A DNA stretch of 64,000 nt, from NCBI RefSeq assembly GCF_000315625.1, contig NW_005434653.1, positions 379,797-443,796 of the forward strand, read 5' to 3'. This document shows, in pieces, positions 24,501 through 32,749 of the stretch. The position numbers were made by a program, and so were the translations under genes. This stretch comes from Guillardia theta CCMP2712 (Eukaryota > Cryptophyceae > Pyrenomonadales > Geminigeraceae). The notes beneath the pieces are model-generated. The model saw only the letters and a program-made list of their open reading frames with translations. It made no database searches and was not told the DNA's origin. Each line of letters begins with the position of its first letter. Within the stretch, counting starts at the first letter, position 1.

Positions 24501-26747
24501 CCACAGACATATCAGACAGAAACGGAGGCATCGACTACCAGACGGGCTTCAACGGCGACTCTTGCCGTGTGGGCACGCAATTTGTAAGTCGAGGATGGAA
24601 ACCTTCTAAACCTCTTCTGACTTATCACTGGCAGGATCAAGAAGGCTGCAATCCGCTCAAGATTGCTTTTGGAACTCAACCTCGAACCCATCAAAAGGCA
24701 ACCATCATTGACTTCGGCACAAAGAGCGTCGACTGGATCTCTGCCTGTGGGGGGTCAAGCGTCAAGACTTGCTCACAAGACTGCAAATGTTCGGCAACTA
24801 CCCTCCTGCCCTCCATGGAGTTTGGGAACGTGATCAAGGCATCCAACATCTCCCTGTCCACTCCCGGTTACGTGCTGGACTACCCGTACAACCCTGTCAC
24901 AACCTCGACAACGACTATCGCGGACGACCAAGTTCAGTACTTTGCTGTTGCAGACCCATCTCAGTTGCTAGGAAAGTTCATCAGGGTTGACGACGAGTTG
25001 ATGTTTGTGAAGCAAGTCTCCCGTGGAGTCCTGGGCGTCAGCAACTATCAGCCGATCCCCTCGACCTGCTCCTGCCCGTCGTCCGGTCAACTCGGACAGT
25101 TACAGACCAACTGCATCTGCTCAGGGAGCGCTGGCACCAACTGCACGGCAGGAGGGACCCTGTCAGCCAACGGAGGAGGAGGGGTGGGGTTCTCTGCTAC
25201 CTTCTCAGTCACCGGGGGGTACATCAGCAACGTTGTCGTGACGTCACCCGGGGGTAAATTCGTTGCTACCCCCAGCATCAGCATAGCGACGGGAGGTGAC
25301 GGATGCGTTGGAGCAACCTTCTTCGCTCAGATGTCCTCCAACGTTCTCCTAGTTGTCCGAGGGGCTCTAGGGACTGTGGCGACTACCCACACCTCCGGGG
25401 CTCAGGTCTCTATCGTTCCCTGGCCGTCTCAGAGCAGCCTCAACTACCCCGGGCTGCAGTACTACTTCAGGGTTGCTGCTTACAACTACGCAGGGATCAG
25501 TTCCTTCCTGTACTACGACCTGAGACTCTTCTCGGTGACCCCCCGCCAGCTGGCTGCCGCTGGTAACTCCATGCTGGAGATCGTGCTTATAGGGGGTGGT
25601 ACCACTGCTACCAACTACACGGTCTACGTGGGGCGCCTGACCGCAGCTGGGCAGGTCGATATGATAAGATCAAGGGAGTGCACCAATGTTCAGGTGATCG
25701 ACAGCGCTGGCACGAAGATAAGATGCTTCTCGCCGAGTTGGGTCGGTAAGACCCACGACCTGATCGTGCAGTATCGGGAGGGGATGTTCACTCAGATCGC
25801 CAAGGGGAACAGCTGGATGAGTTTTAACCCTCCTGCCATCACCTCCATCTTCCCAGCCCTCATCGACTCCAACACGACAAGCGTCAACATCACTGTCTTC
25901 GGTAAGAACTTCGGCAAGTACAGCTCGGAAGCGAGCGGGAAGTTGGTTGGCTCCACGACGGTCTCGTGTACTCCGCTTGTGATTCAGAATGACGCCAAGG
26001 CCGTGTGTTCGCTCCGCGCTCCTACCGGAGTCAGCCTCCAAGGCAACATACAGCTAACCATCGGCAACGATCTGACTGGCGGGGGGCAGCAGACAAACTC
26101 AGGCCCACAGACTAAGTTGTCGCTGAAGCCTCAGCCCGTGCAGATGCAAGCGACGGTCCCTCTCAACATCTCCAGCTTTCCTCCCGGATCCTCGGCAAGG
26201 AGCAGCCTGGAGACGAACTTCAAGACCGACATCGCAAACGCCGCTGGGATCGCGATCTCTCGCATCGTTATCCTCAACGTGACCGCAGGCAGCATAATCT
26301 TCGACTTTCAGATTCTCCCAGACTTGACTTCAGCCTCTGCTCCTTCTCCTGCCTCGGTTGCTGTGAACCTTGCAAGTCAAGCTACCGATCCCAACTCGAA
26401 ACTCCGACAGGGCTCGATAACGTCGCAGATCTCGCTCCCTCTCCCACCAGGGGTCCAGGCGCAAGCAGCTACCAGTCAGGCCTCCGCTGCCTCCAATCCC
26501 AACCCATCATATTACTCTCAATGCTTTGCCAGGAGTTATCAGAGTGACGACATGCGTCGTTGCTACTTCTGTTGCCAGTACTTGTGCATGTTTGGGCCCG
26601 ATGCGCCCACCAATGTGAGTAACCTTTCCCCGACCTCTTGTGGTTGGTTCTTGACACTCTCAACAGGTAACTGGATTCCTCATCCAAGGGCTTTGTGAAA
26701 GTCTGTGCATGCTGCATTGCGGATATGGACGTGCTTTGCCGGTTTGA
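18544..26747 (+). CDS. Giant Cys-rich secreted or surface protein with FN3- and IPT/TIG-like parts
   Basis: Very large extracellular protein of roughly 2,650 residues. Exons: about 18544-18651 joined to about 18707-19586 (tentative), then 19651-23368, 23431-24099, 24146-24583, 24635-26614 and 26667-26747, all in phase. Residues 1-400 are dominated by CxC clusters (CGCTCTPK, CSCSCARASCAC) and many N-x-S/T sites. Further on are a fibronectin-III-like start (DPPQNLQVTSYGNQGFRLEF), further CxC patches and an IPT/TIG-like segment (AITSIFPALIDSNTTSVNIT...NFGKY). The end is Cys-rich (DMRRCYFCCQYLCMFG ... LCESLCMLHCGYG). No clear C-terminal transmembrane helix is seen. The true start and signal peptide are unresolved; an ATG at 18544 opens a plausible first exon. 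Probably secreted or part of a cell covering; function unknown. The intron at 24584-24634 contains no stop and could be retained. Confidence 0.7.
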
Positions 26748-27218
26748 CATGGTAGGGTGGACAATTATGAGGCGAAATGTATAGAACGAATGTTAATTCC
26801 CGAAATGCTTTATTAGAGACCTCAGAATCATGCGTAAACATTACTCGTGCGTACTTCGGAGTACCAAACAAAATAAAAAGAAAAATCTTGTAAACAATCA
26901 CGACCATTATCAATATCAATACCACAAATTCATCGGTAGCCGGTTTGTTCGTTTCAAAAGATCACATTTCGTTTCGATAGCATCTGTCCACAAACAACCC
27001 CATGAACAGCCTTGCACAAGCGTCAACCAGACCTAGTATGTGGCCATATTGTCATCTTGGCTGGAGTTTTACAGCATGGAGTTCTTGTTGCCTTTGTAAG
27101 AGACTAAGACACAGAGAAATAACAGAATAGAGGTGACAGCAACGGAGTTTCATATAACCACAGTCACGCGAAAAACAGGGACAAGGTCTTTTGTCACCTT
27201 GCGTCATTATGGACAGCA
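26748..27218. other. Intergenic, left flank of retrotransposon
   Basis: AT-rich 3' flank of the large surface-protein gene, followed by the DNA into which the LTR element inserted. I see no gene. Confidence 0.5.
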
Positions 27219-27350
27219 TGCACAGTGAGTGTGGTGGTTGTGCGTAGTTTACCTCCTAGTAAACTTAGAGACTTCTATTTCCTGCTTCTCAATCTTCTTC
27301 ATCCTTACTTTACTCGTGTCGTTGACAATCTCTGTGTTGTGTATACAACA
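27219..27350 (+). repeat. 5' LTR (132 bp)
   Basis: Direct repeat with TG...CA ends, identical base for base to 32618-32749. At 132 bp it is very short for a Ty3/gypsy LTR. Confidence 0.93.
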
Positions 27351-27353
27351 TTC

Positions 27354-27371
27354 TGGAAGCGAAGTGGTTGA
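27354..27371 (+). other. Putative primer-binding site
   Basis: TGGAAGCGAAGTGGTTGA starts 3 nt after the 5' LTR with the TGG expected to pair with a tRNA 3' CCA. I cannot name the tRNA. Confidence 0.4.
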
Positions 27372-27374
27372 TTC

Positions 27375-27760
27375 ATGACCTCGAAACAAGGAAGAGGAGG
27401 AAAGAAACCTCAGCCGGAAAGGAGCCCTCAACCTCGATCTAAGCAATCAGGAGCATTTCAAACAGAAATTGCTGAAGAGAGTTCTGAGGAAGAAGTCGAA
27501 TGGAGCGAGCGGCTGCAGCTGCAGCAGCAGCAGCTTTCTCCGAGTCAGACCAGTGGATCTTTGACTCAACCTTATAGGGATGGAGATGTACAACGTGAAG
27601 CGCTGTCTAGCGCGGATCAACGGGCCCGAAACAAGAGGGATACTCCCTTGCGAAGTATTCTGCGATCAGCCTTCAGGAGGCAACTCAGAGAGCAGCCTCC
27701 CCTGCAACATCGGTACGTCTGCCAAGCTCGGAAAATTTTTCATCCGACCCCGTCATGTCC
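27375..27760 (+). CDS. Upstream retrotransposon ORF overlapping gag
   Basis: An open frame begins with ATG at 27375, right after the primer-binding site, and stays open to 28028. It encodes a basic, Ser/Gln-rich protein (MTSKQGRGGKKPQPERSPQ). From about 27755 on it is shadowed by the main gag frame, so only the first 125 or so residues are likely to matter. To fuse with gag the ribosome would have to shift by -1, but I found no canonical slippery heptamer in phase in the overlap. It may be the true Gag N-terminus disrupted by an indel, an independent small protein, or the first exon of a spliced gag. A GTACGT donor-like site lies at 27713, but no in-phase acceptor was found. Confidence 0.4.
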
Positions 27761-28921
27761 TCGCCAGTGGCGCAGGACCGAGCTCTTCTCCTTCTTCGTC
27801 GAATGTGTGCCCTCCTGGCTGACACCACGCAGGACGAGCGTTTCCACATGCTCGCCAATGCTGCCGACGAATTTGCGACAGCCGACGCTGCTGCAACACC
27901 AGAGCTCCCGCATCTCGCACGGAAAGTTACCCTGCAAGATGCTAATGCTGATATCTATTCAGCTGAGGAATCAGCTAGCGCTGAATCCTCTGATCAGGAA
28001 CCAGTCCTCTCCAATCGGACTCTCGTGAATGTGCTAACGAACTCCAAGAGTTTCAATTCCAGCCGCATTCCGATGTACAAAGGTTTTGCTGATCCCCGCT
28101 CTGTCGAAGAATTCCTTCGTCAGTGCAACCGCGAATTAATCGCTCAAGAGATCCCAACTCGCAAATGGGTGAAGAGCATCACGCCGTTGTTCACCAACGA
28201 AGTGATGGTGGTGGTAGAACGTAAGTACGGAAAGAGTCTCGAGGCCATCAACAAGCTTAAATGGGATGAATTTTCAACTCATCTAAGTTCGTGTCTAGCC
28301 CCAATGCGGCAAGCCAAGAATTATCAGACTCAGCTTGATCAGCTCAAGCAGCAGCCCAACGAATCCGCCTGGGCGTACTTGACTCGCGCCACGACACTCT
28401 TCGCAACGCTCGAATCGCAGGTAGGGTCAGCCATACTGTACTTCAACGATCAGCCACTCCGGAAATTCATCAAGGGATTTTCGCATACGCCGACGCGCAC
28501 GTCTATCCACACATGGTTTACGATTTATCGCAGTCAGTACGGACACGGAGAAGACATGTTCTCTCGCCTAGTCACTTTCATCACAGCTCTTCTGGACGAT
28601 GGTGAACCGCTAACAGTGTCTAAGCAGCCTAACTCAGCTGCTGCTAACGCTGCGCAGACCTCTTCGCACACGAAGGCCAAAGCCAACGGTGGGCAGAACA
28701 AGAAGAAGTCCCACGGTAAAGAAAACCAGCGCAAGCAGAAATCCATCCGTTGTTTTTACTGTCAAGAACCGGGTCACATCAAGCCGGACTGCGAGCAGTA
28801 CAAGCGCGAAGTCGCCCTCCAGCAGGAGCGCCATGAGAAACTCATGGCCACCCAGCACGAACAGCATGTTCAGCTTTTAGCTGCTCTTCAACCGCTCGCA
28901 TCGCGCGCGGGAAACGAGTAG
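27755..28921 (+). CDS. gag: Gag polyprotein of Ty3/gypsy element
   Basis: 388-residue nucleocapsid/capsid protein of the retrotransposon. The middle holds a retrotransposon-gag-like capsid region (MYKGFADPRSVEEFLRQCNR ... WDEFSTHLSSCLAPM). The C-terminus carries one CCHC zinc knuckle, CFYCQEPGHIKPDC, after a Lys/Gln-rich stretch. The last codons contain the slippery sequence G GGA AAC just before GAG TAG, so a fraction of ribosomes should continue into the protease frame. The ATG at 27755 is the first in this frame; the frame upstream is discussed under the 27375 ORF. Confidence 0.88.
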   Translation: MSSPVAQDRALLLLRRMCALLADTTQDERFHMLANAADEFATADAAATPELPHLARKVTLQDANADIYSAEESASAESSDQEPVLSNRTLVNVLTNSKSFNSSRIPMYKGFADPRSVEEFLRQCNRELIAQEIPTRKWVKSITPLFTNEVMVVVERKYGKSLEAINKLKWDEFSTHLSSCLAPMRQAKNYQTQLDQLKQQPNESAWAYLTRATTLFATLESQVGSAILYFNDQPLRKFIKGFSHTPTRTSIHTWFTIYRSQYGHGEDMFSRLVTFITALLDDGEPLTVSKQPNSAAANAAQTSSHTKAKANGGQNKKKSHGKENQRKQKSIRCFYCQEPGHIKPDCEQYKREVALQQERHEKLMATQHEQHVQLLAALQPLASRAGNE

Positions 28922-28967
28922 CGGCGGCAGGCAACGAGAGGGGAGCATCACTTGCTCCTCCTGCCGC
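28909..28967 (+). promoter_or_regulatory. -1 programmed ribosomal frameshift signal (gag to protease)
   Basis: The heptamer GGGAAAC at 28909-28915 sits in the gag frame as G GGA AAC, matching X XXY YYZ. The gag stop TAG follows at 28919-28921. After an 8-nt spacer, GCGGCAGG (28924-28931) pairs perfectly with CCTGCCGC (28960-28967). An inner stem, GGGGAGCA (28940-28947) with TGCTCCTC (28953-28960), has a 5-nt loop; base 28960 can pair in only one of the two stems. The -1 frame is open from the heptamer through the whole protease. Heptamer, spacing and stem are what is expected of retroviral-type -1 signals. Confidence 0.85.
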
Positions 28968-29664
28968 TGGTCTTTGCCCCAGCCCTCTCTTACCAGGTAG
29001 CAGCGCTTTACCTCCTCATCGGAGCTCGCTAAGCCATTTCGTGCTGCCGCCTGATCGGAACGCGTCGTGCTCAACGGCCGCGTCCCTTCCTACGGGTCAA
29101 CTACATGTTTGCCCCTGCTTAGCCCTCAGCCGTGGCGACGCCTCCGCGCCGCTTCAGCTCGCCTTACCCGATCTTATTCGGCTCCCCGTTAGCGTCAGCT
29201 CTTCCCGAGTTCATGCTCACCAGACCGTTGCCCTGCTCGATCACGGCGCGACGATCAATATCATGTCTCAGCAGCTTTTTCAGCAGCTGGGCCTCTCCGA
29301 GACTCTGCTACAGCGTGATACTCAGTTCACCGTGCAAGTTGCGGACGACCGCCAAGTGCAAACCCTCGGCGCCGTCTCGCTCGCCTATCGCATCGGCCGC
29401 TTTTCAAGCAAAGATACGTTTCATATCTTGCCACGTTGTTCTCAACCCCTGATCTTGTCCCTCCAGTGGATACATCGTCACAACGCTGTATACGTTCCGC
29501 GGACCCGCGAAGTGTTCGTCGATTCCCCCAAAGCTCGACGAGCCCCTCCGATTAGCTTGCCAGTTCAGCATCAAGTGCCCTACAAGGACTCGGTCTTAGC
29601 CGTGACAACCGTCTCGCTCACCGATGCTCACGCTCTGCGCGTCGCCAATCCTAACGAGGAATAG
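28912..29664 (+). CDS. Aspartic protease domain of the retrotransposon
   Basis: Frame entered by the -1 shift at the end of gag; it has no stop until TAG at 29662-29664. It contains a retropepsin-like flap and active-site segment ALLDHGATINIMS, in which the usual D-S/T-G triad is D-H-G. ILSLQWIHRHNAVY later replaces the common ILG hydrophobic-Gly motif. The catalytic Asp is present, but His after it is atypical and activity is uncertain. The frame is the same as that of reverse transcriptase, from which it is separated only by the UAG. Confidence 0.75.
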   Translation, partial: KRVAAAGNERGASLAPPAAGLCPSPLLPGSSALPPHRSSLSHFVLPPDRNASCSTAASLPTGQLHVCPCLALSRGDASAPLQLALPDLIRLPVSVSSSRVHAHQTVALLDHGATINIMSQQLFQQLGLSETLLQRDTQFTVQVADDRQVQTLGAVSLAYRIGRFSSKDTFHILPRCSQPLILSLQWIHRHNAVYVPRTREVFVDSPKARRAPPISLPVQHQVPYKDSVLAVTTVSLTDAHALRVANPNEE

Positions 29665-32601
29665 TTCTTGTTGCACCTGCATGTCCCAACGACAGCTTCC
29701 GCCTCGGCCTCTTCCGCCGACCCGCCAGTGGGCGCCCCCGCTCACCTTGCTCAAGCCCTCTCTGAGGAATTCGCCGACGTCCTCGTCGACGACCTGCCGC
29801 AAGGACTTCAGATCAACCGTCCCCCTCAGTTTGACGCTCACATTCAGCTCAAGCCAGGGACCTTGCCCATTAACTGCAGGCCATATCGCATCCCCCTTCA
29901 TCTTGAAGGAGAACTCCAGGCTACCATCGCGTACATGCTCGAACACGACATCATCGAACCCTCCAATAGTGAGTTTGCCTTTCCTGTGCTTTTCAGTCGA
30001 CGTCCCAACGATCCACGCTCCCCAACTGATCCCAAAAGCTACCGCTTTTGCTGCGACCTTCGCCGCTTGAACCAAGTCGTCTTGAATCAGCAGACCGCCG
30101 CAACTCCTGCCCGTCGCACAACCGATGAGCAGCTATGCATCACTACGCTTGATTGTATCAAGAGTTTTTGGCAGGTACTCGTACGTGTTCCTGATCGCCG
30201 ATATCTCGCGTTCATCACACCGATTGGTCACTACCAATACAAGCGCCTACCATTTGGATTCATCACTGCCAGCAGCATATTCCAAGGATTCATCCAGCAG
30301 GTCCTCCATGATCTACCCCACACGTTTGCATACATCGACGACATCGTCATCGCTACGTATTCCACCTGGGAAGCTCATGCAGATCACGTTCGCGCCGTGC
30401 TTCAACGCTGTCGCGAGCATCAGGTCTTCCTTAAAAGAGAGAAAGCTCAATTCTTTCGCACTAGTGTTGACTTCTTAGGTCACCGTGTCTCCGATGACGG
30501 CGTGACGACCCAACACTCCAAGACGGCGGCTATCTCCGCGTGGCCGCTACCGACGACTACTAAACAAGTCAAGATGTTTCTTGGACTAGCTTCCTATTAT
30601 CGAAAGTTCATCCGCAACTTCTCGACAATAGCAGCCCCTCTGACTGACCTTCTCCGCAAGGGCGCTCAGTTTCAGTGGACTGCAGCATGTCAAAGCGCGT
30701 TCGACAACCTCAAGCAAGCTCTGACGTCTCAGCCCCTCCTGCATCACTTCGACCCGTCCATTCCGACCGAAGGCGTGCACTGCGACGCGTCCAATGTCGG
30801 GATAGGAGGCGTACTTCTACAGCAGCCTCCCAACGCCCCCGCCCGCGTCATCGGATTCTACAGTCGTAAGTTGACTCCGACCGAACAACGCTATCACGCG
30901 ACCGAACGAGAGTTACTCGCAATCAAGGATACCATCCTTTTCTTCAAGTTCTACTTGATAGGGACTCCATTCAAGGTCTTTACTGATCATCAAGCTCTTA
31001 CGTATTTCCAGACACAGAAAGACATCAACAGCAGATTGATTCGTTGGCTTCAAACGCTCAGCGAGTTTGCAATCACCGAGTACTGTTACGTCAAAGGTTC
31101 TCAGAACGTCGTCCCCGACGCTCTCAGCCGTCAAGATGAAGTTCCCCTCTCGACTGCAGTCGCTCCTCATCACGAGCAACTCTCTCGTCAAGAGGACGGC
31201 TTCTTGCTCGCCTTCACCGTCAGCGCCTTGCAGCCTTTGTCGGACCAGATTCAAGCCGCCTACGAGACGTGCGACTTCTGTCGTCCTCTTATCCAACGTC
31301 TCCGCGCCAAGTCTTCCGTAACTTCTTTTCATCTGGATGATGAGCTTCTGTTTTATACAGATTCGCTGCGCCGCATCCGCCTGTGCATTCCGCAAGCATT
31401 GCGTCGAGAAGTTCTCTTCCGCGCCCACGACCTTCAGTCCCACCTCGGGTTTTCAAGAACCTACCTTCAGCTAGCAGCAACTGTTTATTGGCCCCAGCTT
31501 CGGAAAGATACCGAGCTTTACATCCTGTCATGCCAGCATTGTCTTCAAGGGAAATCTTATCGACAACGACCAATGGGAACTCCTCATTCCCACGCCGTTC
31601 CCTCGACACGCTTCGAAGTCGTCAGTCTCGACTTGCTGACCGGACTCCCACGAACTCGAGATAAGAACGATGCCATTCTTCTCTTCATTGACGAGTTCAC
31701 AGGGCGAGTTTATCTCACCCCTTGCCGTAAATCGATCACTTCTGAACAAGCTGCTCAAAAATTCATCGAAACCGTGTTTCGATCCCAAGGCCTTCCTCAA
31801 GTCCTTATCAGCGACAACGCTGCCATCTTTTCGTCCAGATTCTGGAACGCGCTCTTCAAGATGCTCAACGTTCACGTGAAGCATTCGTCGCCTTTTATGC
31901 CTCAAAGCAACGGTCGACCCGAGCGTATGAACTCCGTCGTCCTCGAAGCACTGCGTATCTACACCACGCAGTATCCTCGAGCCGATTGGGATAGGTACCT
32001 CCCCATCCTGGAGACTCACCTAAACTCAGCTGTTCGCCGTCCCATCGGTGCCAGCCCTTTCGAAGTCATGTTCGGCAAACCTATCAGGACACAACTCTCT
32101 CTGCCCTCACCTGACGATCATCAGGACGAGACCCTCGCCTCCATTCGTGAAGCAACCGAAGTCAGCGCCGAAGCTGCCCGAGCTGCTCTCGAAGCTGCAG
32201 CGCGAGCCACCGAAGCTCGCCTTGCGCAGGCCCGTCGTCCCTGCCGCTATCAAGTTGGAGATCTGGTCTGGCTCTCTACCGCCAACCTCAACATCCCCGA
32301 CGCCGCCTCGAAGCTCAACCCTCGCTTCGTTGGTCCCTTCCGCATCCTGGAATTTGTTTCAGACAACACCGTTCGTCTCGACGTCTCTCCTCGCTTCGCA
32401 TCGATCAGAAACACCGTCATCAACATCAAGTGGCTTGTCAAGCGCAGATGGAGCGATGTTGTATGGAGCGATGTTGTAAGTTGTCAAGCGCAGATGGAGC
32501 GATGTTGTATCCATGAGGATCCGGAACCTCGGATACTCGTCGGATACTCTGCCGGATATTCCCTATATAGGCGGACGCATCTCGTGCGGACGGCCTCCTG
32601 A
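29665..32601 (+). CDS. pol: Reverse transcriptase - RNase H - integrase polyprotein
   Basis: About 978 residues in one frame. RT carries LPFGFITASSIFQ and the catalytic YIDDIVIA. RNase H carries CDASNVGIGG, ATERELLAI and FTDHQALTYF, then VPDALSR. Integrase has the HHCC zinc-binding end (HDLQSH ... CQHC) and a D-D-35-E core (SLDLLTG, ISDNAAIF, NGRPERMN). A GPF-type C-terminal module (NPRFVGPFRILEF) follows; no chromodomain is seen. The frame continues that of the protease across the TAG at 29662-29664, and no ATG in frame lies near the start of the RT region. Near the 3' end a 29-bp segment is repeated (32435 and 32481). Confidence 0.93.
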   Translation, partial: FLLHLHVPTTASASASSADPPVGAPAHLAQALSEEFADVLVDDLPQGLQINRPPQFDAHIQLKPGTLPINCRPYRIPLHLEGELQATIAYMLEHDIIEPSNSEFAFPVLFSRRPNDPRSPTDPKSYRFCCDLRRLNQVVLNQQTAATPARRTTDEQLCITTLDCIKSFWQVLVRVPDRRYLAFITPIGHYQYKRLPFGFITASSIFQGFIQQVLHDLPHTFAYIDDIVIATYSTWEAHADHVRAVLQRCREHQVFLKREKAQFFRTSVDFLGHRVSDDGVTTQHSKTAAISAWPLPTTTKQVKMFLGLASYYRKFIRNFSTIAAPLTDLLRKGAQFQWTAACQSAFDNLKQALTSQPLLHHFDPSIPTEGVHCDASNVGIGGVLLQQPPNAPARVIGFYSRKLTPTEQRYHATERELLAIKDTILFFKFYLIGTPFKVFTDHQALTYFQTQKDINSRLIRWLQTLSEFAITEYCYVKGSQNVVPDALSRQDEVPLSTAVAPHHEQLSRQEDGFLLAFTVSALQPLSDQIQAAYETCDFCRPLIQRLRAKSSVTSFHLDDELLFYTDSLRRIRLCIPQALRREVLFRAHDLQSHLGFSRTYLQLAATVYWPQLRKDTELYILSCQHCLQGKSYRQRPMGTPHSHAVPSTRFEVVSLDLLTGLPRTRDKNDAILLFIDEFTGRVYLTPCRKSITSEQAAQKFIETVFRSQGLPQVLISDNAAIFSSRFWNALFKMLNVHVKHSSPFMPQSNGRPERMNSVVLEALRIYTTQYPRADWDRYLPILETHLNSAVRRPIGASPFEVMFGKPIRTQLSLPSPDDHQDETLASIREATEVSAEAARAALEAAARATEARLAQARRPCRYQVGDLVWLSTANLNIPDAASKLNPRFVGPFRILEFVSDNTVRLDVSPRFASIRNTVINIKWLVKRRWSDVVWSDVVSCQAQMERCCIHEDPEPRILVGYSAGYSLYRRTHLVRTAS

Positions 32602-32617
32602 ATTTCCCCCACTTGCA

Positions 32618-32749
32618 TGCACAGTGAGTGTGGTGGTTGTGCGTAGTTTACCTCCTAGTAAACTTAGAGACTTCTATTTCCTGCTTCTCAATCTTCTTCA
32701 TCCTTACTTTACTCGTGTCGTTGACAATCTCTGTGTTGTGTATACAACA
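32618..32749 (+). repeat. 3' LTR (132 bp)
   Basis: Identical to 27219-27350. It lies 16 nt after the pol stop codon, so the 3' untranslated region before the LTR is almost absent. Confidence 0.93.

Larger units (their letters stand above)
27219..32749 (+). mobile_element. Ty3/gypsy LTR retrotransposon, 5.5 kb, apparently young
   Basis: Two identical 132-bp direct repeats (27219-27350 and 32618-32749), beginning TG and ending CA, flank gag, protease, reverse transcriptase, RNase H and integrase in that order. RT-RH-IN order defines Ty3/gypsy (Metaviridae type). Identity of the LTRs and long open frames imply a recent insertion. No convincing target-site duplication is seen: ACAG occurs near both outer edges, but its placement does not fit the TG...CA termini. 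No purine-rich polypurine tract is obvious just before the 3' LTR; the sequence there is AATTTCCCCCACTTGCA. Expression appears to need a -1 frameshift (28909-28915) and possibly stop readthrough (29662-29664). Confidence 0.95.

Noticed and set aside
32560-32617. TATA-like box just before the 3' LTR as the element's promoter
   Set aside because: CTATATAGG lies in the 3' end of pol outside the LTR and is absent before the 5' LTR, so it cannot be the element's own promoter.
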